DNA of 64,000 nt. Origin: Pectinophora gossypiella. Taxonomy: Eukaryota > Arthropoda > Insecta > Lepidoptera > Gelechiidae. Location of the stretch: positions 4,898,001-4,962,000 of the forward strand of contig NC_065406.1 in NCBI RefSeq assembly GCF_024362695.1, read 5' to 3'. Below are positions 1 through 10,305 of the stretch, one piece after another. The notes beneath the pieces are model-generated. The model searched no databases, was not told the DNA's origin, and saw only the letters and a program-made list of their open reading frames with translations. Within the stretch, counting starts at the first letter, position 1; each line of letters starts with the position of its first letter. Position numbers and translations under genes: made by a program.

Positions 1-1330
1 ACATGCGGACCTACACCTTCATATGCGTGTAGATAATTGAGGTGTGCGAGGCCCGTTATTTCAAAGGTCGAGCATTTGAAAACTGCTAATTGTTATAATT
101 ATGCTATAATTGTCCAGTTACTTACCTTTTTAAACTGAATTTAGGTTCCTAATTAAAATCGAAGTACGATATGTAGATATAATTTATCTAATGAAATGGC
201 CTACAAGTGTTTGCCCCCAATAAACCGCTGCCCCACTGCGTGTCACTGGAGATAGGTACCTAATCTGAAAACAGGTAGGTATATAAAAGAAAAATCTAAT
301 TAGGTATTAGTTATTCGGTATAATAGTAAGTAGAGTCTATTCACTAAAATCCAGATAGCTAAGCTAGATAGGTATCTACCGAACTACCGACCTACTTACA
401 TTAATTAGGTAAGTAGGTAGGTACCTCCAATTTTTTAATTCGTTCGTGTAGGATATATCGTCGATTATGTACAAAAATTTAGGTACCATTCGGTAGATTT
501 ACTGCATATTTTCTTCTATCTTTATTACTTACGATCCAATCCCGGAAGACTAGAAATAAAATAGTTAATGCGCTACATGCGGAAGACAAACGCAATACCG
601 CGCATGGTTTTATTGCGTGCTAGCGAGACGTCGCTCGCATCGGTACGACAAGCGACGGATCTATTTAGAACCAACTCGAAACTCGTGCGCCATGATTTAC
701 AAACACGGTAGATTCCTACCTATCAAAGTTACGAACTGCGAGCACATGTTGACCTTAACGAGCCTTTTTATTCCATATAAAACGACTCGTGTCGTAAGAA
801 ATCGAAAGGTCACTGATCGTTTCACTTCCCAGTTGATTATTTATGATTTTAATAATGAATGAATCATTGTTGCCGAGTATATTGTAAAGCTGCAATTATA
901 ATCTTCCCCTCGGTAACATTTAAATTGGTCGCTATGTAAATAAAAAATACGAATTACGAAGTTTATAATTTTTTTTTACTAAAAAAGTTTCTAAACGGTA
1001 ACTGTCAAATTAAATGAGAACGTCAATGTCAAAAGCAGCTGTTTGTGAAATAATAAATAAGTGTATCGAATTACTTTCTTTTTGTTATTTCTAACAGAAA
1101 ATCAAGCTAACTACTTAATTGTGATAGCAGTTGAATAAAGATAAAAACTTATTTAAAAGAAAATCACCCCGATTATTTTCTTATTTCATTAAAACTAGCG
1201 CAATTTTGAGTGGTAAGCTTTCAATTTGCAAACTTGCTCCGTTTTATGGGTTTATAAATAACTTTGGCGGACGCACGTTTCTAAACAGTGTGATTTAGGC
1301 TAGTGAGAATATCGCGGTGCCCCTGAGACC
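1..1330. other. Intergenic region upstream of the LRRC20-like gene
   Basis: No convincing coding exon is visible. The first 450 bases are AT-rich with many short GTAGGTA/TACCTAC words, a low-complexity texture common in lepidopteran DNA. Short open stretches such as 617-862 have no recognisable domain or splice context. The last 300 bases should hold the promoter and 5' UTR of the gene that begins at 1331, but I see no clear TATA box or initiator. Confidence 0.5.
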
Positions 1331-3783
1331 ATGGCTCTAGCTGTAACACGTGTGGTATTAAGGTGCGAAGAGGCACAAGAAAATCAAGTATTAGGTATGT
1401 GCTTCAGTTTACTTCAAAATTAGTTGGGGTAGAACTGTCTGCTATTAGCCTTTCTAGTTGGTGACGTAACGTACGAGTAGTGTTCGCGAATATTTCTGCA
1501 CTAATAATGTCAAGGAATGAGTCCCAAAAATGTATAATTAATATAAAGAGAATCAATTCTTGCGTTAGTATGTAATAGGCGAGTATTCAAAGCGGCATAA
1601 ATTACAATCTAGTGTGTAATTTATGAATAATCTAGTATCATGTTTCTTGCCCAACAAAAAACATGATTAGCACATCCATATTTGTTGAATGAAATGAAAT
1701 TGATAGACAAAACAGGTTTTATGTAGCAAATTTTTACAATGTCACCTAAAAAATATATTTATTTTATTTATAACTTCATAATTTTAAGTTTTTGTTATCT
1801 TAAGATTTATTCTTTGTCTTTTGTATATTTCTTTTGGATATTAATTATTATACAGCTAGTATACTGAAGCATATCCTTTCCTTTTACAATCAGATTGAAG
1901 TACTCATGTTTATCCAATATGTGCTTAAGATATTACAAATTAAAATCATAAATGGCAAGGCGGTGGTGTATTATGGTGGTAAAAATACAATTTAATTTTA
2001 TATTAATGTACTTTATTTATTATTTGCAGACCTATCAGAATGTCAGCTGATGCAAGTACCTGATGCGGTATACCACCTCATGCGGCACACGGAGCTCAAG
2101 AGCTGCGATCTCAGTGGAAATGTTATTACTAAGATACCTCCTAAGTTCGCAGTCAAGTTTAGTTTAATCACAGGTTAGTATCTTTCATTTTATTAAATAG
2201 ATAAATAAAACAGAAGGTTTTTAAAGATAAAAAAATACTTTGTAAACTAGTTAGATATGTATTTTACTTTTAAATTTAAACTTCTTTAATATTGCTGTAC
2301 ATTACTTTTTTGTTTTTCACTTTAAATATTGTTGATATTCAAATTCAAAAATATCTTTATTCAGTAGGTAACATAGTTACACTTTGAATCATCAATTTTT
2401 ACATAACGAACGTCTCATCTGCCTAAAACTACTGCAGCTTCTCACAACCTGTATAGCCGGGGAAAAGAAGCTGCAAGCCATGATACCATGTTAAATTACT
2501 GCCCATGGAATATTATTCATTGTATAACTTAATTAAAACTATCAGACAATTACTCTATTACCTTTACTAGAAGAATATGAAACAATGAGTTATTTTCATT
2601 CTGGCAGCAATAAAAGACATTAAAATCTGTGTGCATGGCAACAAACCCCAATTAAAACTCACATATTCAATTAAATAACCAAATTGAGTGGTTACAAGAA
2701 GTATTTTATTTTAAATATTCTTAACTAGCCTATTCGATCCCACTGCTGGGCAAAAGCCTCCCCTTGATTTACTCCTCTCGAATTTGCGCGATCTTTGGCC
2801 AAACCCTCCGATAAGCATTGAGGTCGTCACAGCATCTTTTACACGGTCTGCCTCGAGTTGTGGCGACTTCTACGCCGGCCCAGTCCCACGTCAGTTTAGC
2901 GGTACTTTAAATCATCTTTTTTTATATTTTTCCAGAACTGAACCTATCAAATAACCAAATGGCGAAGCTGCCAGACGAGCTGTGCACACTAGCGTGTCTG
3001 GAGCGGCTCGACATCTCGCACAACACATTCGTGGCGCTGCCACACATCGCCGCGCAATGCCCCAGTCTGCACACACTGCTTGCACACCACAACCAGATTA
3101 TTGGTACTTGATACTTGATTTGTTATAACCTTAATGGTCAAGGTAAATTTATAAACATAAAATAAGCTCACGGCTGTATCCTAATTGGGCTAGTCAGAGA
3201 TACATCCATCGCAATATTAATTAAGTCCCGCACCTCACCAAGCTCTCTGTTAGACCAACTTAATACATGGTGAGCCGTATCGCCGTCTATAAAGATCGAG
3301 TCAACAGTGTTAACAAAAACTGCAAATTGATACCTACATCATTATAGTATGGTATAGCATAAATATAGAACCACAGTCTTATTAAATATATCTACAGTAA
3401 CCGTGACACAGCTCCTACATATCACGCGAAACAAGACGTTCCTAATCAATTGGCTCATTTAACGCGTAACAAAAATCTATATTAAAAATAAAACCATATC
3501 TGCTTATTAAATCAGACACTTCAGGCACTAAACTCGAAAAAAAACATCAAGATTTTCCTTACAATAGATGTCTTATTAATATCTCTGACTAACATCATGT
3601 TTCTCACCTTTTACAGAAGTGGACGTGGACAGATTAGCGCGATCACGAGCCCTCGAGTACGTGGACCTCAGTGACAACCCTATTCCACCACGAACATACG
3701 AAGAGTTGAAGCAGCTGTCACGACCCACGGTGTCCCTCACCGAAAGAGAAAAGGAAGACTGGGAGGAAGACATGTTGATATAG
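1331..3783 (+). CDS. LRRC20-like: LRRC20-like leucine-rich-repeat protein, 4 exons, 180 aa
   Basis: The exons are 1331-1394, 2030-2173, 2936-3103 and 3617-3783. All junctions are GT-AG, every junction is phase 1, and the total is 543 nt with a TAG stop. After a short N-terminus (start MALAVTRVV) come four to five leucine-rich repeats, for example DLSECQLMQVPDAVYHL, LNLSNNQMAKLPDEL, LDISHNTFVALP and VDLSDNPIP. The tail is charged and ends EDWEEDMLI. Length and repeat order match vertebrate LRRC20 (about 184 aa), a small cytoplasmic LRR protein of unknown function; identification is from memory of the family. There is no signal peptide or membrane segment. The ATG at 1331 is chosen because the first exon splices in phase into the LRR core. 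Introns 2 and 3 hold dispersed repeats. A possible AATAAA lies at 3863. Confidence 0.85.
2339..2461 (-). repeat. LINE 3'-end fragment (family 1), copy near the left edge
   Basis: On the - strand this reads as a LINE 3' tail: an AATAAA-containing segment that ends in a tandem AATTTG-like hexamer. The same unit recurs at 63748-63877 with only a few differences. It lies in intron 2 of the LRRC20-like gene. The hexamer tail without poly(A) suggests a CR1-lineage element; the family is inferred. Confidence 0.6.
2730..2895. repeat. Dispersed repeat fragment
   Basis: The segment begins with CCCACTGCTGGGCA, the complement of the CTGTGCCCAGCAGTGGGAC block found at about 5818-5834 and 8969-8987. It shows the composition of lepidopteran non-LTR element tails. 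It lies at the end of intron 2 of the LRRC20-like gene. The boundaries are approximate. Confidence 0.45.
3204..3325. repeat. Dispersed repeat family 2, copy A
   Basis: The core around CACCTCACC, CTGTTAGACCAAC and GTGAGCCGTATC is repeated with about 80% identity by eye at 51488-51612. It sits in intron 3 of the LRRC20-like gene. No coding potential or terminal repeats are evident, and the class is unknown. Confidence 0.55.
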
Positions 3784-5150
3784 GGTCATTTTTTATCTAT
3801 GGACTTTACATTCAGGGCCAGACATGGCTGGACAAAGTAGGCCCACTACAAGGGATTGGTGCAATAAAACGCCGAGAGGCCTGGCCCTAACTCAGCTGTG
3901 ATTATCTCTGTGAAAAGAGGACAATACTATGTAGTGAATGTAATGCTTTTTGAAAAGTTGTTTATATGATTCGGATGTGGAAATCCTTTTTACAGTTTTC
4001 GTGGTGCTCAAGGAATTGCTTTGTACTTAATTAGAGTAAAGGTGAGGATGTTACAGTCACTTTGGCAAAGTCCACTTTTTCAAGTAAGCGGAAGTCCTCG
4101 AGGTTTATTATAATTAACAAAATTACAAGAAGTTTTCAAGATTATTTGTATATGAAATATGTCTATGATTATAAACTGTGTGTAATATTCAAAAAGTACT
4201 GAATTCGGTGTGATGGTATTAATGTTGATGTATCTCACTTTTGAATACTAGTCCATCATAATTTTATTGGAGTGCTTTTAATTATACGAGACAAGTACCT
4301 ATTGTTTGTTTAGACTAATGTACTAGTTTTAAGAAATCAGAGAGTTCTTTGGGTTTAAATATGGTTACAATTACACTATGCAATATTTTTCTATCTCGAT
4401 GAAATATATAAGTATATTTTAAAATTTTACATCTGTAGCAGTAGGGCTTTCAGACACAGTTTAAAACATATTAATATTCAAACAATAGTACAGCACTTAA
4501 ATTGTCTTTAATTAATAACACATAGAGCCCAAAGAAAGTGACTGATGATTTGTAAATCACTTATACTTAAATTGACAAAAAATCAATGATATTCTTAGAG
4601 TTAAGTTTTATGATGAGATTTGTAAGAAATTAAGTTCATTAAAAGCATTTAATGCACAATACTTCACTTTTGTTTTATTTGACTTGAATGATGCGTTGAG
4701 AGAGTTGAATCTCTGAATAATTAATATATACTACAAACTGTTGAACTACAGTCGTATGGAACCAACTAGTTATATAGTGAGTAATTAATTACAACAATCG
4801 TTCGTCAGTTGCCGAGTCAAGCCAAGAAGCTGTTAAAAATGCTACGAACTTACAGTTAATTGAGGTAATTATACATATTTATACTTACATCAATGGTCGA
4901 TGGAGGTCCGTGTTGCTCTATGACATCATCAATGGATGGAACCCAAAGGTTGAACGTGGATTGACCTCTTTTGCGACATACTAAAATCTGACGCTTAGCT
5001 GACACGTGGCTGACACACTTCAATAACCCACTAAAAAAACCAAGAAATGTAAATAAATCCTTTAAAAACTTCCCCTTGTGCTGTATATTAAATAAAAAGG
5101 AATTTACCCTATAAGTACTTATAACAAAACATAAATACTTATAAGCAAAA
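3784..5150. other. 3' UTR of the LRRC20-like gene and intergenic spacer
   Basis: This is AT-rich sequence without credible coding exons. The 3' UTR probably runs a few hundred bases; the AATAAA at 3863 is one candidate signal and others may be used. The last 100 bases before 5151 are the presumed 5' UTR of the first DAPIT-like gene, with an A-rich context directly before its ATG. Confidence 0.45.
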
Positions 5151-6015
5151 ATGGCTGGACATGGAATGGATGACGATCCAAGCCTAAAAGGGCTGAGCCG
5201 ATATTTTAACAGCTCTACAACCAGAGGCAGAGCTAATGTTAGTATCGTTTGTGAATTAATATCGAGTCCACTTTAAGCCTATAGTTTTGACCACTGAACT
5301 AGATATATGACTACTAGACAAAGAAGGCAGACCCCACCATCAGATGGGAATAATAAATGCCAAGGAGAGAGAGAGAGACTAATGCAAATATTCTTTCTGA
5401 TAAGCTTCTTATCCACAGAAGATGGAAATAATTTAGAAGTCTTACCATGTACCTACATGAGTATCAAAAGTTATTTACGTTACGTGGTTACGTAGGACAA
5501 GATAAAGTATAAATATATGGCCAATCTATCCGGTATTTTGGGTAAATTCCCATTTATACCCACCCGATTTATTTAATTGCGAATTTTCCCCGGGTAGATT
5601 GCGCATCTATAGGTAACTCCTATGACGATTTACTCAATCATATTTTTCTGCTCTTTAGGCTTTACAGCATCGCTTATCGCGAATTCATGGTTTGAAAAAG
5701 AGTATCATTAATCATTTTCTATATATATCTTTTTTTTATATTGTTGTATACCCCTCAGTAGAGTAGCGTGGTTGAGTATACTCCATATCCCCTCCGGTTG
5801 ATCGAGGGAAGGCCTGTGCCCAGCAGTGGGACGAATATAGGCTGAGTATGTTAACTTTTTAATTGATCTAAACTTATTCCGGAATTCTTAACAAAAATAT
5901 TTATGATTATTTTCAGGTATCGAAAGTAACAATGGCCCTTGTCGTCATCTATTATTTTTACCGCAAAGCGAAAAAATGTAGGTATTTGAGTTCAAAAGTA
6001 TTAATTTTTCTTTAA
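5151..6015 (+). CDS. Divergent DAPIT/ATP5MK-like protein (tandem paralogue 1), 61 aa
   Basis: Exons 5151-5237 and 5917-6015 join in phase 0 to give 61 aa. The N-terminal half (KGLSRYFNSSTTRGRAN) clearly matches the canonical paralogue at 6576-7177 (KGLAKYFNSQTYTGRAN), and the intron falls at the same codon in both. The second exon encodes one membrane segment (about residues 33-46, VTMALVVIYYFYRKAKK) followed by a divergent 12-residue tail instead of the usual lysine-rich end. By family, this would be a single-pass inner-membrane protein at the dimer interface of mitochondrial ATP synthase. The ATG has a good A-rich context. A GTAGGT after the basic stretch could be a cryptic donor, so the C-terminus is uncertain. 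It could be a functional, perhaps tissue-specific copy, or an early pseudogene with an intact frame. Confidence 0.65.
5745..5856 (+). repeat. Lepidopteran non-LTR tail fragment
   Basis: It contains GTAGCGTGGTTGAGTATACT followed by a GAGGGAAGGCCTGTGCCCAG block and an ATATAGGCTG end. The same blocks occur at about 8915-9000. The fragment lies in the intron of the first DAPIT-like gene. Confidence 0.55.
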
Positions 6016-6575
6016 TTTGTCCTTTACTGAACTTTTGAGAAGGAAGTCGTTCCAATATCAGCATTGGTAGGTACCCTATACGGGATATAGCGCGAAGAAT
6101 TTTGTTTCTTTGTAAGCGTTTAATTTTTGCATGCTCATACCTACCTCTTTGCTTGTTTCAAAATATAATGAAGAATAATTACTTTTTATAATAAATAAAC
6201 ATGCGAAAATGAAATTTGCAGTCATCTATTCATTATTTAAAAGTAGTGAAGGATGTTTTGAGATTTTTATATCCAATCAAAGTAATAAATAAGTTCGGTA
6301 AAGTGAAAACAAAACGCTCGTTTCCCTTCCCCGCACTTTCTTCAACCTCTGAGCTGTCATTTTATCACTCACAGTAGTTTCGGAATTACATAAGGGCAAA
6401 ATATCAAACTTGTAAGGTAATTCAGTAATATTTTTAGTTATATGAAACTATATTTAATTTCAATATATGTTTTTGTAACCCCTGCGTCATTTAAAATAAA
6501 ATTTCCAAAGAATAAGAGGTGTTTACGGCGTAATTTATACTTCTTGTAAAATCTTGTCTCTTCTCGTATTTTAGA
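6016..6575. other. Spacer between the two DAPIT-like genes, probable promoter and 5' UTR of the second
   Basis: No coding exon is visible. The coding ATG of the next gene sits one base after a CGTATTTTAG acceptor-like sequence at 6565-6574. That suggests an untranslated first exon around 6300-6416 spliced directly to the start codon. A more GC-rich stretch near 6310-6365 is the likely promoter/5' UTR. Confidence 0.4.
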
Positions 6576-7177
6576 ATGGCCGGAGACTCTGTTGATGGAT
6601 CTGAGCTGAAAGGCTTGGCCAAATACTTCAACAGTCAAACATACACGGGCAGAGCAAATGTAAGTAACTTATTCGTTTAAGTAAAATTTGAGGTTATGTT
6701 GTATGTAAAGGTTCAACTTTATGAACAATAGGTTTTTTATCATAATGGCTGAGAATTTTTAAATTCACATAATGTCATCAACATTTATTTACATACATAC
6801 ATAAACTCACGCCCGTAATCCCAAATGGGGTGGGCAGAGCCACAAGTAATCAAAGACAACTTGCAGCCACTGTTGATACGAAGTCCTAAGATGGATATGA
6901 TGAACCTTATGGTGATAAGGGATCAGCCTATCGCCCATAACATTAGTCCATCATGTTAGAGGACGCAATCCCTCTGTCGGTTTTTACGACATGCCCGGGA
7001 AGACAAGCAGCTGAACGTGTTCTATGTTTTTTATTTGCTCCCTCTAACTGTTATAATTTTGTGTCTGTACCTATGTCAATTTAAAACAATAACTTTCTTT
7101 TACAGGTGGCGAAGGCAACCTATGCATTCTTTGGAGTTGTGATTCTGTACAACATCCTCAAACCGAAATCAAAGTAA
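6576..7177 (+). CDS. ATP5MK: ATP synthase membrane subunit K (DAPIT/USMG5), 51 aa
   Basis: Exons 6576-6659 and 7106-7177 join in phase 0 to give 51 aa. The protein begins MAGDSVDG, contains the family signature LKGLAKYFNSQTYTGRANVA and one membrane helix (about residues 30-43, ATYAFFGVVILYNI), and ends in a basic tail (LKPKSK). Vertebrate DAPIT is about 58 aa with the same KKYFNS...TGR core. By family it is a supernumerary subunit in the F0 part of mitochondrial ATP synthase that helps stabilise the enzyme and its dimers. The start is fixed by the match to the family N-terminus and by the acceptor just upstream. It is followed by an AT-rich 3' UTR with a candidate AATAAA at 7589. This copy keeps the family consensus better than its neighbour. 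Confidence 0.88.
6791..7020 (+). repeat. Dispersed repeat family 3, copy A (ACATACATACATAAACTCACG head)
   Basis: It starts with tandem CATA units and a CTCACGCCCGTAATCCC block, and its first 90 bases recur almost unchanged at 51989-52086. A reversed partial copy seems present around 12855-13015. It fills most of the intron of the canonical DAPIT gene. This is a typical dispersed lepidopteran repeat; the class is unresolved. Confidence 0.6.
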
Positions 7178-8754
7178 TGGCGATTTTCCATGTTAATTTA
7201 TGATTTTTGTTTTAGTCTCTTATTTTGTTAAGAGTAATGTATATTAGGAAGCCATAAAATCATGTAAATCCTACTTCATGTAGTTTCTTCTGTTCCTCCA
7301 TTCTGTTTCATTATGTTGTTAGATATTGTACAAGTCTATACTTCTATTTAGTAGTCATGTATCTTATTATCTATAAGTAATTTTAAAGACTAGATTCATT
7401 GTTTTAACTTACATTACAGCAAAGAAGAATATTTATAATCATTGAACAGCACTTGTTGGCAAAAAAATCATCCGATATTTAACATTCAATCCAGCATACT
7501 GAAAAACAGACAAAGCTATTTGAAATGAAAGTCAAAATAATTTAGATAAATACTTTATTTTATTGATGTTATTTGTATGCATATAGAAAATAAATAACTC
7601 ACATACATTAATAAATTATAAACTTATCCTTTCAGTATTTTAATTAAAGCAGACTTGGTTATGACCAGTGCATATTTGTAAATTTTCTTTGGTGTTAATA
7701 TTGAAAATGATAACATTCTAGAATTCACTTAATCGTAACTAATAACAATTGATTAATCAAATCCAGAAAAGTTGGTAATACATTTTTAAAAACTATGGAA
7801 TTTATCTATTGAAAAGCTGAACTTTTGTAAGCTACTAAATTAACACCACATATCGACTACATTGTGCGTGCTACAAGTCAGTATAAAATTTAAAACCTAG
7901 TAATGAAGCACTAGCACCAAATCGCAATGATAAGAGTAGATAACTATAGCAAAGTGAGATCTAGAGCTATGAGTAAATACTTGCAGACAATCTACAACAT
8001 GTTTCCAAAGCAATGAGAATAATAAGAACTAGTTTCACCCTTTCTCTGCAAGGGAAATAAAGGTAGAAGAATGTTATTTTTAATAAATAAAAACTCCACA
8101 AAATAGGAAACTAAATATATATATTTTTAAACAACTGAAGAATGATATTTGGAACTATTTTTAAATTTGAATAAAAATTTGTTATTTTTAAGTAGGAGCC
8201 CGCTACTTGAGATTGTGATACGAAGAAAACAACTTTGCAGAGAAAGGACACTATAATGTACATAATATGAATTTCCCCACACATTCCCATCAATATGACT
8301 AGCTTTTCAGTTGTTCCTTAAAATGCACCTTCATTTACAAAACCTATCTAACTCCAAGGCAGTTCAGATATCCTCCAACCAATCACAGTACGCTCCCAAT
8401 ACTTTATAAAATGGTGTTCATAATTCTGGGCCGGCTCACGAAATTAATGAGTGCCTATTATAAGTAATAATAAAATAAAGCACTTCAACCAGACAGTACA
8501 AATCGGAATTTTGCACAAAAGAAACGAAATGTGCAAGCAATCCTATAAGTCGTCCGAGACCTCATGCTTTGGTTGTAATGCAGCTAACAGAACATTTATT
8601 TATTTAGGTACCTATAACTGTCTTAATATCATATGTATGTATCATAATTCAAAGATAATACATACCTTACTATAATATTATATAAGCATATAAGTACCTC
8701 ACTTTTAGATATGATTGGTAATTGTTACAGATTTAATTAATATCATATCTAATA

Positions 8755-9005
8755 TCACCTCACGGTGGTCTTACGACTCTCCTTAGTTGGTCAGGACTTT
8801 GCAGGCCTTATTCGCCAGATTGTTCGAAAAAGTAGATGATTCCGTGCTTCGTAAGGCACGTTAAGCCGTTGATCCCGGCTATAACCGTAAAATACCTCCA
8901 CCAAACTGCAGTGGAGCAGCGTGGTGGAATACCCTCCATACCCCCTGCGGTTTCATGAGGGGAGGCCTGTGCCCAGCAGCGGGACGTGTATAGGCTGTTT
9001 ATGTT
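8755..9005 (+). repeat. Lepidopteran SINE/LINE-tail repeat
   Basis: It contains GTGCTTCGTAAGGCACGTTA, then a GTGGAGCAGCGTGGTGGAAT block, then GGCCTGTGCCCAGCAGCGGG and a GTATAGGCTG end. The last part matches the repeat at 5745-5856. Blocks from its first half resemble the SINE-like sequences at 11200, 13260 and 19250. It is a dispersed non-autonomous element; its exact ends were not determined. Confidence 0.6.
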
Positions 9006-9447
9006 ATGTATATCTAAAATGCAAAGTAAAGGACAGACTAAACATTGAAAATTCTGTTACCGACCCAGTGCCTATATAAGATTCCAACAACTTTATAATA
9101 TAAATACGATAATTCTATAATATCAAACATCCAATACATTCAACACGAATCTCAGTGTACACAAATATGACAATACAAAGACTTAGCTCTTAATGTGGCT
9201 GTATAGTTTGTTTAAATAAGAGTAAGCTATATAAGAGCTGCAATCCTATTAGGAAGATAAAGTTAGGCAAGTTACTGTAGACTTGACAGAGTCATTGTTA
9301 TAGACAGAATTAGAATTTTTTAGCGCGCGGATGACTATGACAGGAGGGCGCTGGTGTGCAACTGTTAAAAATTATGTTTTCATAGGATGCGGCGTTAGTT
9401 CCGATTATGGCCACGCGTCAAAACATCCCTGTCGGTATTCACAGTAT

Positions 9448-9837
9448 TCATTCTAATTGCATTTTATAATACATCTGATTTTCTACAAATCTTATTTTTC
9501 TTCTGAGTGTAACGGAATTGCAACTCCCATTGGCAAAGGAACAAAATCGTTTAGCGCCACATGTTGAATACTTCATAGTTTCCTTTAGATGTTTTACAGA
9601 AATACACAAATCACGACAATTAATATGGAATGCGGCAATGCTGCCTAATCGTTGTTTTAGTTCAGACATACTCCTACATCTTAGAGTTTCATACATTTGG
9701 CCAAGCTTAGGAGCTCCCAGAAATCTATGTCTACATAGATTCGTAATAAAAAAGAGAAAATTTTCTCTGTAACTCGAGCATGAACAACTCACTGGGAGGA
9801 CCTTTATCTCAGAAACTACGCTATGGATGGAATGCAA
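9448..9837 (-). other. Unassigned 129-codon open frame downstream of HERC2
   Basis: This is the longest open frame in the convergent spacer, in the HERC2 3' flank and on the HERC2 strand. An 84-codon frame (9518-9772) is open on the other strand. The product is cysteine-rich in its first third and has no domain I recognise. No splice partners are evident. It could be chance, part of the HERC2 3' UTR, or an exon of an unknown gene. I do not claim it as a gene. Confidence 0.2.
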
Positions 9838-10305
9838 TAATGGAAATCAAGCTGCAAAGCTCTCATAACATTAACTTATATTGCCGTACTTACAATATAA
9901 GGAAGTCCTATACTTTTACAAGATCGCGAACATCGAGTATAAAAAGTATAATTAAATATCATCATTATAACGAGTATAAGATTATAATGAGTATTCAAAG
10001 CAAAAATGCGATGAATTTTAATAATAATTTGTCAATTATTTAGACCCGTTAATTGACGCCCTACTTTAAAAGTAACATACGTAAAATAGAGTCTTGATGA
10101 TGACGAATTTGACGGATGTTCTCTCGATAAACTTACGTAATTTCTGATAACACACTGGGATTTAATTTTACACTTCGGAAGATATGGTTATGATAATTTC
10201 TTCTTTCAATATTTTGAAGTTCGTTATCACCTTGTTAAAAATGACTTATTAATATCAGTTTCTGAATCAGATCTTAAACCCATTTTCTTTGTTATTGCGT
10301 ATTTA

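Larger units (their letters stand above)
7178..10305. other. 3' UTRs and non-coding interval between DAPIT and the HERC2 3' end
   Basis: The two genes converge here. The region is AT-rich, with one repeat (8755-9005) and an open frame on both strands at 9448-9840 (listed separately). The last few hundred bases should be HERC2 3' UTR on the - strand. The HERC2 stop codon (10306-10308, TAA on the - strand) overlaps an AATAAA (10302-10307), but a signal there would leave almost no 3' UTR, so a downstream signal is more likely used. Confidence 0.45.

Noticed and set aside
617..862. 81-codon open frame in the first kilobase
   Set aside because: No domain, poor composition, no splice partners and no supporting context.
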